Assembly (NCBI GenBank): GCA_020002185.1
Contig: CM034535.1
Coordinates: 64,908,757 to 64,972,756, forward strand
DNA from: Paraescarpia echinospica
Taxonomy: Eukaryota; Annelida; Polychaeta; Sabellida; Siboglinidae
DNA: 64,000 nucleotides
Direction: 5' to 3'
In this document: piece after piece, positions 26,201 to 37,133 of the stretch
How the letters are laid out: every line of letters starts with the position of its first letter
How positions within the stretch are numbered: position 1 is the first letter of the stretch
Translations under genes and position numbers: made by a program
The notes under the pieces: model-generated
The model's database searches: none
What the model was told of the DNA's origin: nothing
What the model saw: only the letters and a program-made list of their open reading frames with translations

Positions 26201-29200
26201 CTGCCCAGTGCAAAGAGTGACATTAACAGCAAGGTTCCAGCTTACTAGACACACTTAAAGTGGCACTGTAAGCATGGATGCGAAACAGAACAAAGTGCTG
26301 CCACCTACCAGGCGTGATCAGCATGAGAGCGGAGAAGAGGGCGAGTTCGTCGTGCTTCAGATTGAAGGTAGTGATTCGGATGGAGAAGTTGAAGAGTAGT
26401 TCGATGAAGTTCTCGCCAAGCAGGAAGCTCGCCTTGAGCTGGTCGCGCGTCACTGTACACCCGCTCGGCATTGACAGGTACATGATGTCTGCGGCACCAT
26501 CTATGAACGCCGCATGAACCACACAGGCCACCTGGTGGAGAAGTGTCAAAAATACCAGTGAGTTCTGTTGTTGTTCATTTCATGTTACGCGGTAGGGCAT
26601 TCGACTAAAACAAAGATGATGATCCATAAGGCATCAAGTGCTGCAAAAATATCATGAGTTATACAGTACTATAATAGTACTCTAGGAAAACTACTTAATA
26701 CTGTACGTCTGTGTTGGATGGGTTATATGAGCATTGAAAATTAGTCTCGAGAAGGTGCCTCTTAACCATCGGAGTGTCTCGGGTGGAAATTCGGCCCAAC
26801 TGTACCTGCCTTTGTTGTAACAACTTTAATTTCCTTCACGCGCAGCTGACAAGCAAACTTTGGAAGACAGATTTTTTGAGATTGTGTATATTTATTCACG
26901 AGCAGATTCAATGACAGCTACTCATAATCTAGCTTAGAAAACACGTGACGCGGTTGACGCCCACATTTTGGTGATTTTACTACATCTTGTGTACTGAATT
27001 TATGCATCCATTCATAACGTCTAGACCCCACACATGCAGTATCGATGGAAAGCTCTGTCATTGGCTGATCTGCCAAAAATTACATCAGTGGGCCGACTTA
27101 ATACAGAGAATCAGAACCATGGCTTCAAATTTGACATTACCAGCCCTCCAAAGCGAAAGTCGAAAGCAAAATGGCGTTCTTACAGGCTTTGTAAGTACAA
27201 AACATTCCAATAATAAAAAACAATTTGGATGTGGATAGGTGGGTGAAGGGTTAATTTGGAAAAAAAATTGGAAAGATGCTTCCACTGCAGACAAAGACCA
27301 GCACATGTGACTTGTGCACAGAGAAAAAAGAAACGCCCACACGACAGCAACAATGACACACAGTCACCTGCAAAAGTGAGAAAGCTGTATACAGCATGCA
27401 AAGTGTTTAAACAATTTCCTTTGACCTCACTACTTGCTCAAACACAAGGACACAGGCTACATGCAGTAGAAAAAATGAGTTACTCCACAGAACATGAAAT
27501 GTGGACAAATTCTGCTTTTTATATACATTTTCAGTTGTGCCTGTAAACATCTAGTTAGTTGTTGATATAATAAACCAGTTGCAAGTCACTGACATGTGAT
27601 ATGTTCTAACCATTCTTTTCAATAGAAAGAATTGGGAACCTGTCTGTATATACCCCGGTAATTATTTTTAGCAACTCCGTCACTTGAAGGTGTAGATACA
27701 TGTCAATGTATCACTGCAATTTGTAGGCCTTTCTAAATTTGTTTTGGAAGGGATGGGTGGGTTTCATCGACCCTATTCCTATCCTAATTTTGTTGTATTG
27801 GAATTTGTTTATATTAGACCAGTGGTTCCGAGCTAACAAATTATTGCTTAATGTGAACAAAACACATTTTATAATGTTTAATAATAAAAAACAACCTAGA
27901 ACAGATGTGAATATAGTTTTGAATGGAACAAACATTGAGCAGGTATCATATACAAAATTCCTTGGAGTAACCATTGACGAAAACTTAACATGGAGAAAAC
28001 ACATAAAAATGGTTGAATCAAAAAGCATAGCAGTTTTGTATAAAACTAGGCATGTTCTTGATTGTCAAGCGTTACACACATTATATAATTCACTTGTTGA
28101 ACCATATATGTCATATTGCTGTGAGATCTGGGGAAATACTTATCAATCTAGACTCAGAAAACTATCTATGTTACAAAAAAAGCTATACGGATTATTTATA
28201 ACCTTAATGATCATACATCTGTATTTTTCCATCTCTCAAACATGCTTAAATTTCATGATTTAGTTAAATACAAGACTGTGATCATACTTTATAAAGCAAA
28301 CAACCACTCTTTAAATGGTCGTGTTCAAGCATTATTTGAACCAACCGCAGCTATACACATACATGATACCAGACAAAGCAAACTGTTCTATGTTAGAAAG
28401 ACAAACACCACCCTCCGACTGCTAGGTATAAAAAGGGTATAAAACGTGGAACAACTTACCAAATAAATTGACTCAGCTTCCAAGTTTAACACAATTTTTA
28501 AAAGCAATCAAGTTGTCATTACTTTCTATATATTTGTGAATTGTTAATTGAAGGTGACATTTTGTTAAACCTATGTAATAGTAACACAAGCACTAAAAAG
28601 TTTATATATGAGTTGTGAATATTATTTTGTAATTTATTTATAATTCATGTTGTATTTATTCAGTTTTTTTAGTTTGAGAAGGACATAGCAACACATAAGT
28701 CTAAGACTTTAGCTGTCCTTTCAGCAGCAGCAGCAGCAGCAGCAAACAATACTGTGCATGTATTATGTTGTTGTTGAATAAACGTTCATTCATTCATTCA
28801 TTCATTCATTCATTCATTCATTCATTCATTCATTCATTCATTCATATAAGGCTACATTTGTCCCCCTGGATGTAGGGCATACAGCCACTCAGTAATTATC
28901 TGACAGCACAATGAAATGTTTGGGTTTTTATAATTTTTGTTATGAAGTTCAGATAGTAATATCCCAATGATTTTAGTACATGATCTAGTTATTATTATTT
29001 TATTACAATACAATATAGCATTCCTTTAGCAATAAAATGGTACCTCATTTATATTTAATGACAAATATTAGCAAAGATATGATTTTTATTAGAACAGTAT
29101 TCTACAGAAGATTTTCAGTGGTCACTTCTAGGGTTAACAGCCACATTCAACTGCCCTGTTCCTCAATTTTAATAAAATGTTGATAATGCTAAGAATGTTG

Positions 29201-32200
29201 TACCTTTATTGATTACACTGATTTTAAGCTTTAAAATGATACATCTTTGTTGAAACATGTTCAGCAGTTATTGCTATAAAACAAAGCAAAACTTTACAAA
29301 ACATCAGGTTTTAAAATTGGACTATATGACAAAACAATGCCCATGGCAACCACACATTTAGCAAATTATTTTATTAGTTTTGGATTCTTTGTCAAAGAAA
29401 ACGAACTGATCATTAAAAGTATTTTACCTTACATGTACCTTATTCATAAGGTATGCATTTCTGCCAAAATCACTAAATGTTCAAGTAGTAAGCAGTTGCA
29501 ACTGGCACTTATTGCGGATACTCTCACCCCACCTGCAAATACCCCTGAAGTTGGATGTTCCCACATTCCCGACCACAAACTGGAAGACTACAACTAGCTC
29601 AGTGAACATCCGGCTAGTAATCACTATCCCTGGCCGATTCCGGGTATCAGAACTTCACTTTAAAAAACACAGAATTCTGTCGCCGCTATACATGAACACC
29701 TACCTCGAAAGCTCCCCCTTTCACCAGGCACAACTGGTCGTCGATGCCGAGCTGCAGAAAGCCAGGAATCCTCTTTGAGAAGTGAATCACGTTCGTGACA
29801 ACCTCGCTGAACCTTGTGCGGAACCTCTGCCAGCAGAGGTCAGCCTGAGTCAGACCACCAACAGCAGGTGTGCCCGTCACGACCTTTCATCAAAGCTCAA
29901 GTCAGGATTTGTGCGAGTCGCTTATTGGCTATTATTCTGACTAGCAAAAATGCCCATCTATCAGCTCAAGCTATACACACACGCAGAATACCAGAGTATT
30001 CATAATTTGTGCTTGTTATGTACTAAATTGGAAGATTCGTGCTTGTTATGTAGTGAATTGGAAGTTTTTCATGTTAACGCAAGTTATATAAAACGGCCCC
30101 AACTGATTGGCGGTCATTGCAGGACAAATGTAGACAATGCAACTAACACTAGGAGTAAGTCATTTACATCCGGTTAATGTATGATACAAATCTTACAACA
30201 AGTAAGAACTCTTGACCGACAGGAATTTTGAAAATATAAAGTGTCACTTTTCTTCCGAGGGGTCGTAGATAATACCCAGAAAGTTTGGCATCTGCGATGA
30301 AAAACGTCTAGGAGGAAAACGTAAACACACACATACGCACCCTACACACATTAGCTCAACGGTAGTTATATTTTGATGTCGTCTATATCACACTGGACCC
30401 ACCCGAGTTACAAATTACCCTTGCTCGTCGCTCACTAAGGCTGTTTATACAAACGATTCTTAAAATGCAACATTGCATGACACTGGACAAACTGAACAAA
30501 AATCGCAGTCGTAGGACACCAGTGTCAAGTTACAACTCACCTGCTCATTGCTAGTTCCCACATCACTCACAGGAGTGTTGATCTGTTCCGCTATGACTCG
30601 ACTCATCACTGGCTTCACCTTGTCTGGTCCACCGTCAGCGCTGTTATTCCGTCGCTTCAAATCCGCTAGCTGCGTTTGGATGTGCTCAAAGATTTCCCGG
30701 AAACCTTTGAGAATCGCTGCTGTCAAAGTCTCGACGTCTGGAAGTTCCTGGGACTCGGACGACGGTTCATCGGTTTTCACTGGCTCGAGCATCGGCATGA
30801 TAACAGCAGCCAGTTCTGATGATGGTTTGGTTATCGTGCACAGATTTGACTTGCCTGGAAGCACCGACGAGCGTGCCTGCAGCGTTGTCATTACAGTCCG
30901 AGAGACAGCGGCTGAATCGAACATTTTCTGTATTTTAAGAGGAGGTGCTATGAGAGTGTTTGTCGTTGTCGGTTGTGAAACGAACGACTGTTGCCGTTTT
31001 TTCGGTGGAGACTGCTTAGATGGTGTTAGTGGTTTCGCCATGGTGGTAGCGGTCACCATTGGCGGGATAAGAAGGGCTTGGCCATTCAGCTGTGGTCGTA
31101 TCGTCGAGGTGAGCACATCGGCATTCTGAGGAACAATCTGCACCACTGGCGACAATGGTGCCACTCCAAGTAATTGTATCGGCAACGGTAGTGCACCGTA
31201 GTTGTTGCTCGTCGACTTGCTATGCTGCAGTATGATTGGTTGATTGTTGGTGCTTGGCGATACTACCTTCGCAAGTGGCTGGCCGAGCTTTGGCTGGCCA
31301 ATAATTGGCGCCGGTGAAATCATCAATGGAGACGGAATCGCCGCGATCATCTGCGGTGACACCTCAACACTAGATGGCGCAAAAGAAGCAGACTTTTTTG
31401 CACTTGCCGCGGCATCCGCTTGGGATTGCATCTGCAGAAGTAGCTTCACCATAGACCCACTGCCCTGGCTTTGCGAGGGCCGGATCTGACCCACGACTAC
31501 CGGGGCTATACCCGCTTTACAGTCCGCCGACTTTGCTACTTTTGCTGACGGAAGCACAATTGTCGTCATCGGCGCGGGCACAGATACCTCATAGATCATG
31601 CCATCGGGCATCTGAATGATCTGCTGTGGCTTGCAGTCTAAGCTGGCAGAGTCCGCCGGCTTGATGTGCTGGCCGACAGCTCGGAGTAGAGCAGGGAAGT
31701 TGTTGCCGACGGATGTCTCAGGGGACTTGAGACTGAGAAGGCCGTGTAGGGCCTGGGCCGTCTGAGAGTCCTCTATTGTACGCGTCGCCTCGTTGATCAT
31801 CTCTCGCATCTTCCGCGAACGACGACCAAGTTTTGCCGCTACAACAGCACATGTTGGATATAGGAAAGCTTCATCTTTGTATTACGTAAGTCTACCTCCT
31901 CCCAGGCGATGAGGTCAATTCTCCTCTGTCTTTTACCAGTGGTCTCTGATCAGAAATTCATAGTCATGGGAATAAGTTTAAGTTCAAAATACTGGAATGG
32001 TGATAACCGATGTCCTTGGTTTGGTGCTCAATCGGTATACATAATCTAGTAAGAAAATTGTCGTTATAAATTTGTGTAGCTCATATGATAGAGACCATTA
32101 TTTGATAATAGTAAGATTCCCCCCATTGCAATGCAAATATTTATGTATTTATTTTTACACTACTAAATAGATTATCATGTTGATGGTTTATTTTGTTTTT

Positions 32201-35200
32201 AATGTTTTCAATATTTATATAGTCTTGTATATATGTATAAATTGTCTCAATAACCTATGATAATATGCTATGGAAGTGATAATTTGGTAGCTTGTATGCA
32301 GCCCTATCCTCTACACAACTGTCTTCATGGGTAGTTCAGAAACCAGGCAATCAATATAATATGCGCGAGTACGATACGTAATGTTCGTACTGGAAGTTAA
32401 CAAAGATTACATAACCTTAAACAGCTGGTAACGGTTTGCATAACTATGAACATACGTAATTTGATTATTCATAGAAAGGGTAATAGCGGGTTGAATTTAA
32501 AAAAAAACAAAGCATTACAGACCCTTCATGGAACCACAAATGAATGTGTGAAAGTTGGGTGCCCGAGATGTACATTGTCTACAAATGGCGTAATGTACTT
32601 AGGGTAGATTGATTATAGTTAGATATCTAGCTTATAAAACAGAGTACGTATGGGTTTTGTATGTCCGAGAATTTCTTCATCAGTTTCCTACTCACAGGAC
32701 TGAAACTTTGTTAGTGTTCTTACGGTCAGTTGGTCACCTCGATAGTACAGCCTCCTCGCAACTGAGGTCACCTTAGGACAGTCACAAACAATTTTTGTAA
32801 CAGACAGGCGCAGGAAATTAGTCCAGCTAATACAGTCACCTTGTTAGTGAGGTCACTCCCGAGGGTGACCTTAATAATGAGGTTTGACCGTATGTTTGTA
32901 CCTGATCGAGACATGCCGAGTGCGAGACACTTCTGTAGCCGGCAGTACTGACAGCGGTTGCGGGTCTGTACTGTGATGTCACAGTTCCTGTTGTAGTAAC
33001 ACTTCTTCCGACTCGGGTCACCAATGTCTTGTAGGGCGCGGCGGAAGAAACCCTGAAATCAGGACAGTGGGTTCGGGGTCAGTAAAAGTATTTAATGTAC
33101 AAAAGGTAAGTTCTTATAAAGTGCAGTATCCAGTCCTCTGGACTGCTCAAAGTGCTTTACACTTTACTCCCTGGCAGACCTATTCAATTGAACACCATCT
33201 CGACTTCTCTTGGAAGCTTCCCATGTAGAGAGATTGCGACATGTACAAATTATACAACACATTTACGTGGTAGAATTATACTAAGATATGCAAGAAAAAT
33301 TGACAAGTTGGTCTTACAAAAAATGACATTGATAAATCAGTTAAGTAAATTAGAATAACAAACACCAATTAGAAACACAAATTGCAGAAAACTAGTTTAA
33401 AAGAAAAGGCTGCACAAATGTGTGTATAAAATTTGTTTACATAAAATTGTGTTGCCAATGTTAAAGTATTTTTAAACAAATCAAGCAGAGTTTCTCTTTG
33501 ACAAATTCAAAAAATTTATCAGATATACTCAAGAATTTCATACAATAAAACAACAATTTGTATTTTAAAACATTTACCACATAAAATTCACATTTAATAA
33601 ATGTTAGAACATTGAAAAGTACATTTTAATATAGCACAACTTATAAGAAGATTTACTTACCTTGCACCCCTCACAAGCCAGCACCCCGTAATGAACCCCC
33701 GACGACCTATCGCCACAGACGAGGCAGCGTGGCACACGCAACGGCGCCCCATCACTAGTGACCTCTGGTGTTGACGGTATCACTGCAACAGCTTTCTGTT
33801 TGATAAAGGTCGGCTTCGCATCGATCGGTGCTATCGAGGAGGTGGCAAACGATATTGTAGACGACGATGTCGCCCCTTTTGGGGCAAGTAGCTGACGCTG
33901 CATGGCGGAAGCGAGGGAGGCTGTGGAGACAATGACAGGGGAGAAACGGGGAAGTGTCGCCACCATGTTCTCCTCAGGAAGGGAGGTGACAGTCGGCGCG
34001 TTGGTGACGACGTAGCCAGAATGGGAAGGAAGTAACAGTCTGTGTCCTTGTTCGTCGACCGTCACAACCGTCATCTGGCAATACAAGGAGACGTGTTACA
34101 TGAGTTTTTCAAGGTAGAAAATGCATAATGCAACTGAACATAACAAGAGTAAAAAACAAAACAGTAACATGATGATTTAGCTTAGGAAGATCATGTCTGA
34201 GGTATCCACAAGAAACATGGATCAGAAATTCTTCTTAATAATAAATAATACAAATATTTATACAGCATCTTTTTCAGCCACGAACTGCTCTTTCATAGGC
34301 TGATTTAGCACTTTGCAAATCAAGTTCACTAATGTTTTAATTTGTAGTGCAGTCAGTTTTACAAAAGAAAGAGTACTTTTGCAAAAAAGCATCAAAAGAA
34401 TCAACTTCAAATGTTGTTTATTCTAGTGGTGTACATTATGGATTTACATAATTCCTTGAAAACCCTGCAAAATGCATATATATATATATATTAAAATGTA
34501 AACATTAATTTAATCATTATTTTAGCAACTGAAAATATTATATATATCTATGAGGCCAGAGCAAACCTGACTTTACTATGATACACAAGTAATTTCACAA
34601 TTTTTTACTGATCACCAGATCTGCTGAAAACTAGTCAAACCATAGTGCATACCTGCTCAGTGCTGCCACTTGGACTGTCCGAGTTTTCGATGTGCTTGTT
34701 CATCGCCATAATCTTGACATGCTTGACAGTCCCGTCGGAGTTGGTTTCAAAGTCGACGGTGTCACCATGTTCATTGACAGACATGACCTGCACATGGTCG
34801 CGGTCGACGGTATGTTCGTCATATAATGATGCTTCACCCAGCTCAAACATGATTCGCTTACCTCCGACTACATTCCCTTCTGTGTTCACCACTTGTTTTT
34901 CTGATGGCTCATTCGTTTCGATGATGATAATCTGGCCTGGAAAATCATCGTCAGTGGCGCAGATCGAAGCCTGCGATTTAACATCTGATATCATGAGTTC
35001 TGATGTCGATTCGGCATGATCGATCGCAGCGTCGTTTAAAGTCGTGCTTAACACTATACTAGATTCAGTGGATGGCAGATCTTGGGTTAGCATCACCTCC
35101 TGGGACACAGTAGATACCACTTCCTCTACTAGAGATGGCATTGTCTCTTGTGACATCGACGACACTGCATTCTGTTCGACGCTGGATGCTGCCTCCTGTG

Positions 35201-35362
35201 ACATGGGTGCGATGACATGTGGAGCAGCCAATAACTCATCCCCAGGGAGAGCTGACATCACGTCCTTTGGCATAGATGCTATGTCCTCCTGTGGCATTGT
35301 GAGTGCTGTTTCAGACGGATCTTTCAATAAAGTGATTGCACTGTCAGAGCCAACATCTTCGG
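23025..35362 (-). CDS. Nuclear receptor, NR1-like orphan (5' end not found)
   Basis: Ligand-regulated or orphan transcription factor. Seven exons join with matching phases: 35362-34653, 34074-33661, 33052-32902, 31838-30541, 29844-29704, 26531-26309, 23266-23025. They encode 1058 residues plus an unplaced N-terminus, long for a family usually of 400-700. Residues 1-350 are an A/B region rich in Ser, Met, Glu and Val. The DNA-binding domain spans about 352-425 with all eight zinc cysteines (353, 356, 370, 373, 392, 398, 408, 411), P-box CEGCKG and a basic [13 protein letters not shown] extension. A hinge of roughly 350 residues follows, then the ligand-binding domain (about 790-1058) with HFSKRIPGF, the conserved DRHGL turn and an AF-2-like HAEVFNL at the C-terminus. 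The Cys373-Cys392 spacing is 18 residues instead of the usual 15. P-box and LBD resemble the Rev-erb/E75/E78 side of NR1, but I cannot assign an orthologue; it is not a two-DBD receptor as far as the window shows. The first codon here is split, so an upstream exon must exist. Confidence 0.88.
23250..23880 (-). repeat. Tandem copies of the last-exon splice acceptor (about ten units of 60-64 bp)
   Basis: On the sense (minus) strand each unit holds an AT-rich spacer (GTTAACTCTAAGCATGTCC), a CCTTGCCTTACCCAG-like intron end and exon-like bases (AT[CT]GC[CA]A[TC]GGCCTGAA). The lowest-coordinate unit is the real junction of the last exon at 23266. Divergence rises with distance, and the farthest two units (near 23795 and 23855) are degenerate. 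Seven of the intronic units nearest the exon keep AG at the junction. This is a minisatellite made from a functional intron-exon border. Confidence 0.85.
24031..25871 (-). repeat. 34-bp minisatellite, about 54 units, with AATAAA in nearly every unit
   Basis: Plus-strand unit: CATTTATTGTACGGTGTGG + AGGACAGTGTATGCA. Variant classes differ at GTACGG, GTACAG, GTACTG and GTATGG and at GGAGG versus GAAGG; one rearranged patch lies at 24430-24485. On the minus strand, the sense strand of the receptor whose last intron contains the array, most units read GTACAATAAATGTGCATAC, so the poly(A) hexamer plus a TGTG motif is repeated dozens of times. The long frames across it are artefacts of the period. 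Confidence 0.92.
26095..26242. mobile_element. Small MITE, family B (pogo-like ends)
   Basis: The left end CAGTCGAACCTCGCTTTACA follows TA; the right end is the inverted, decayed GTGACATTAACAGCAAGGTT. Internal ACAGCCACCTC/GGTCAC blocks match the elements at 32723-32890 and 60189-60431. It lies in the last intron of the receptor. Confidence 0.65.
26309..26531 (-). CDS. Nuclear receptor exon F: LBD helices 5-8
   Basis: Acceptor CACTTCTCCACCAG, donor CCTG|GTAGGT. Encodes [19 protein letters not shown] through [18 protein letters not shown]. It ends one base into the Asp codon of the conserved DRxGL turn, which the last exon completes. Confidence 0.92.
26532..27719 (-). other. Receptor intron E-F, non-repetitive part
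   Basis: No supported exon. Frames around 26990-27540 with Lys-rich reading lack homology I can recognise and lack consistent splice borders. Confidence 0.45.
27720..28846 (+). mobile_element. 5'-truncated LINE with (CATT)n tail
   Basis: A plus-strand insertion in the receptor intron, antisense to the gene. Coding remnants are [58 protein letters not shown] and, after a frameshift near 28190-28250, [17 protein letters not shown]. These are the thumb and C-terminal part of a jockey/CR1-type reverse transcriptase. The 3' end has a (GCA)7 tract (28723-28743) and a (CATT)n tail at about 28785-28846. Confidence 0.85.
28847..29703 (-). other. Receptor intron E-F, part next to exon E
   Basis: AT-rich intronic sequence between the LINE tail and exon E. 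Nothing else recognised. Confidence 0.45.
29704..29844 (-). CDS. Nuclear receptor exon E: LBD helices 3-4
   Basis: Acceptor GGTCTGACTCAG, donor GAG|GTAGGT; 47 codons, phase 0 at both ends. Contains [19 protein letters not shown] and the [13 protein letters not shown] signature, the most conserved part of the ligand-binding domain. Confidence 0.92.
29845..30540 (-). other. Receptor intron D-E
   Basis: About 0.7 kb; no repeat or exon recognised. Confidence 0.5.
30541..31838 (-). CDS. Nuclear receptor exon D: basic extension, giant hinge, LBD start
   Basis: Acceptor GTGCTGTTGTAG, donor CAG|GTGAGT; 1298 bases. It starts with [18 protein letters not shown], passes through a low-complexity Pro/Ser/Ala/Thr/Gln hinge, and ends with a helical segment ([20 protein letters not shown]) that fits the first helices of a ligand-binding domain. 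Base composition is clearly more GC-rich than the introns, which supports real coding sequence. Confidence 0.9.
31839..32722 (-). other. Receptor intron C-D, non-repetitive part
   Basis: AT-rich sequence; no repeat or exon recognised. Confidence 0.5.
32723..32890. mobile_element. Family B MITE next to the DNA-binding-domain exon
   Basis: The left end TACGGTCAG..GGTCACCTC and right end GAGGTTTGACCGTA form decayed inverted ends with TA flanks. Internal ACAGTCACCTTG blocks match family B. The right end lies 11 bases from the coding edge of exon C (32902), almost touching the splice donor at 32900-32901. Confidence 0.65.
32902..33052 (-). CDS. Nuclear receptor exon C: second zinc finger
   Basis: Acceptor GTCCTGATTTCAG, donor CAG|GTACAAAC. 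It encodes [18 protein letters not shown] and [19 protein letters not shown]. The finger linker carries about three extra residues around GDPSRK. A MITE begins about ten bases past the donor. Confidence 0.93.
33115..33182. repeat. Short interspersed block shared with 36815-36858
   Basis: GGACTGCTCAAAGTGCTTTA and ACTCCCTGGCAGACC here match, in inverse orientation, GGTCTGCCAGGGAGTGAAGT and GAGCAGTCC near 36815-36858. Likely two copies of a dispersed repeat; class unknown. Confidence 0.45.
33183..33660 (-). other. Receptor intron B-C
   Basis: AT-rich; nothing recognised beyond the shared block at its 3' side. Confidence 0.5.
33661..34074 (-). CDS. Nuclear receptor exon B: A/B end and first zinc finger
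   Basis: Acceptor CTTGTATTGCCAG, donor AAG|GTAAGT. 138 residues, from [20 protein letters not shown] to the first zinc finger [23 protein letters not shown]. The exon stops exactly after CEGCK, an intron position common in nuclear receptors. Both ends are phase 0. Confidence 0.92.
34075..34652 (-). other. Receptor intron A-B
   Basis: AT-rich with a short (TA)n run near 34477-34490. No exon or mobile element recognised. Confidence 0.5.
34653..35362 (-). CDS. Nuclear receptor exon A: N-terminal A/B region
   Basis: Acceptor TTTACTCTCATTACAG, donor CAG|GTATGC. It begins two bases into a split codon. The 236 residues carry imperfect repeats of the type MPQED, MPKD, MSQEA, MSQET and VSQEV, then acidic Ser-rich sequence, typical of an activation region. 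It ends in phase 0 at ..GSTEQ. Confidence 0.82.
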
Positions 35363-36070
35363 CTGTAATGAGAGTAAACACATATGAATTATTAAAATGA
35401 TGGTAGCTTTGACATAAAATTGTAAATTACAACTGATCCCCTCCTAGGCCACAAATTTGGTGGAAGCCACACAACCATTTGCCACAATGCCCTCTGAAAA
35501 CTTGCTGTCATAACTTGGAAATGAAACACTTGTTCTCTGTCAAATTGGTGTGTCTAATAATAATAGTGTCCCAGACTCTATAAAAGTCAAGGGCAAGTGG
35601 TGTTACCCTCAATTTTGCCAAATTCAAGGCCTGTTGGTTCAGTCACTGCTGTATGACCATTAAAATTGCCATGTCTATAACCCGGAGGTTATAGACATTG
35701 CGAATTATGGGTGATCTCCTTGACAGTGAATCTCTCATTACACCACCTTGGCAGACACCACTCGCTGGCTTCCTTAGTGAAACACAATGTAACAATTCAA
35801 CTACTGCTCTCCAGTGAATGTCTTGTGGAACCTTACAATTGTGGCCACCCCTGAGACTGGGCCAAAGTGACATTAGGCAAGTTTCTTCACTCCATATTGC
35901 TCCAGTTCACTCAGCATCATGAATGAATATCTGCCGTAGACAGGGGATATTTTTGTGTGAAATTTATTTAGATGGTAGCGATGATCAAGCATTAATTCAT
36001 AGTATAAAAATGATTTGTTTTATATTACTTTATGAAAACATAAACAAAATAAGTGTCAAGAAAATGAATG
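35363..36070 (-). other. Upstream intron of the receptor, unresolved
   Basis: The exon at 35362 starts inside a codon, so this stretch begins as intron. I could not identify the preceding exon. A minus frame at 35643-35873 (RAVVELLHCVSLRKP) looks like dispersed repeat sequence and not a receptor part. Confidence 0.4.
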
Positions 36071-36158
36071 GTTCGGTGTCAGGCTTGAACCAACGTCGCC
36101 CGATTGTAAAACAAATTAAGTGAAACCAATGCGTCTACCGACTGAGCTATCGAGACCA
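36071..36158 (-). mobile_element. tRNA-derived SINE head
   Basis: The minus strand reads GGTCTCGATAGCTCAGTCGG then TAGACGCATTGG and, 30 bases on, GACGTTGGTTCAAGCC, which fit RNA polymerase III A and B boxes. The T stem pairs only with wobbles and the acceptor stem fails, so this is a tRNA-like SINE head and not a functional tRNA. Confidence 0.6.
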
Positions 36159-36589
36159 ACGGAAATTCACTGACTGATTTAAGTTGTTATGATAAGTAGT
36201 ACAACTCCTTCATATATCGATATTCTAGTGATATTATGAAATTAAACAACTTTACTTTCTGTAGCTGGATACAATATCTGTTTGCTATGTATGTTTATTG
36301 GTGTAGATTATCTCCCGTTGGTTGCAATCGATATAATTATTCTGAAAACGAGCCGAAGCTCCAAGAAACCTCGCCGGCATGTAGGCCCATTCACATTCAT
36401 TGTTTTGAATAAAATTGGATTCATGTGGCATCGTAAGGTAACTGCTTGTTCCTCTATGATGACTAGTGTTTGTATTACATCTGAATATCGCACAATAACT
36501 CATTCTGATGCTCGTTTCGACCCAAAAGCTATCCTTGTAAACATGCTCTGAGTGCATGCAAGGGGTCGGCCTGGTGAGAGTATATGTCG

Positions 36590-36660
36590 TCAGTGACGTC
36601 ACGATACCACGTGACCGCCTAGCTCACTAAATTTCAGTTTTCCCCGGGAATTGCTACACA
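36590..36660 (-). promoter_or_regulatory. Candidate receptor promoter: CRE and E-box
   Basis: A perfect palindromic TGACGTCA at 36594-36601 and CACGTG at 36608-36613 lie 7 bases apart in a slightly CpG-richer patch, about 1.2 kb upstream of the first receptor exon found. Position and orientation would suit a minus-strand start, but no TATA box or first exon was identified. Confidence 0.35.
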
Positions 36661-37133
36661 GGTGGGTTTAAAATCGAATTTATGCTACAAATGTATGTTT
36701 TTAATGTTCTCGAATGTTACATATGATGTTAAACTTTGTATACACATGGAAAACGGATTTTAGCTAATGCCTTGTTTTTATTCCCTTTAATATCTTAGTG
36801 AAATGGTTACCAGGTCTGCCAGGGAGTGAAGTGGCTTTTGAGCAGTCCTGAGAACTGGGTTTCAATTTACGTTTCAGAAAACTGTCCAGTAACACTGTTG
36901 CTGTGATGGGATCTTAAGTTATGTGGTTATAATCCAGCGTTTGGGGATAAATTCGAAAGGTACACAAAACTACACATAGTGCTACACAGGCAGTTCTTCT
37001 TCTTCCAGTAATCCCCTACTGTCATTACTGACGACTTCGTGGATGGTGTGGTGTTTGTTGCGTGTGCTAGGTGTGCAGGTGTGCAGTGCTGGTTGTGACT
37101 GTTTATAAAGTCATGTGCAAGTTAAAAGGCCAA
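36660..37133. other. No gene recognised
   Basis: Contains the inverse copy of the short dispersed block (36815-36858). Nothing else recognised. Confidence 0.45.

Noticed and set aside
26987..27546. Possible extra exons ([38 protein letters not shown])
   Set aside because: Plus-strand frames inside a minus-strand receptor intron; no consistent splice borders or recognisable family.
36071..36158. Functional tRNA gene
   Set aside because: A and B boxes are present, but the acceptor stem does not pair and the anticodon arm is not formed.
36285..36602. Minus-strand frame of 105 codons as the first receptor exon
   Set aside because: No suitable donor with phase 1 at its end and composition like non-coding sequence; position near the CRE is the only support.
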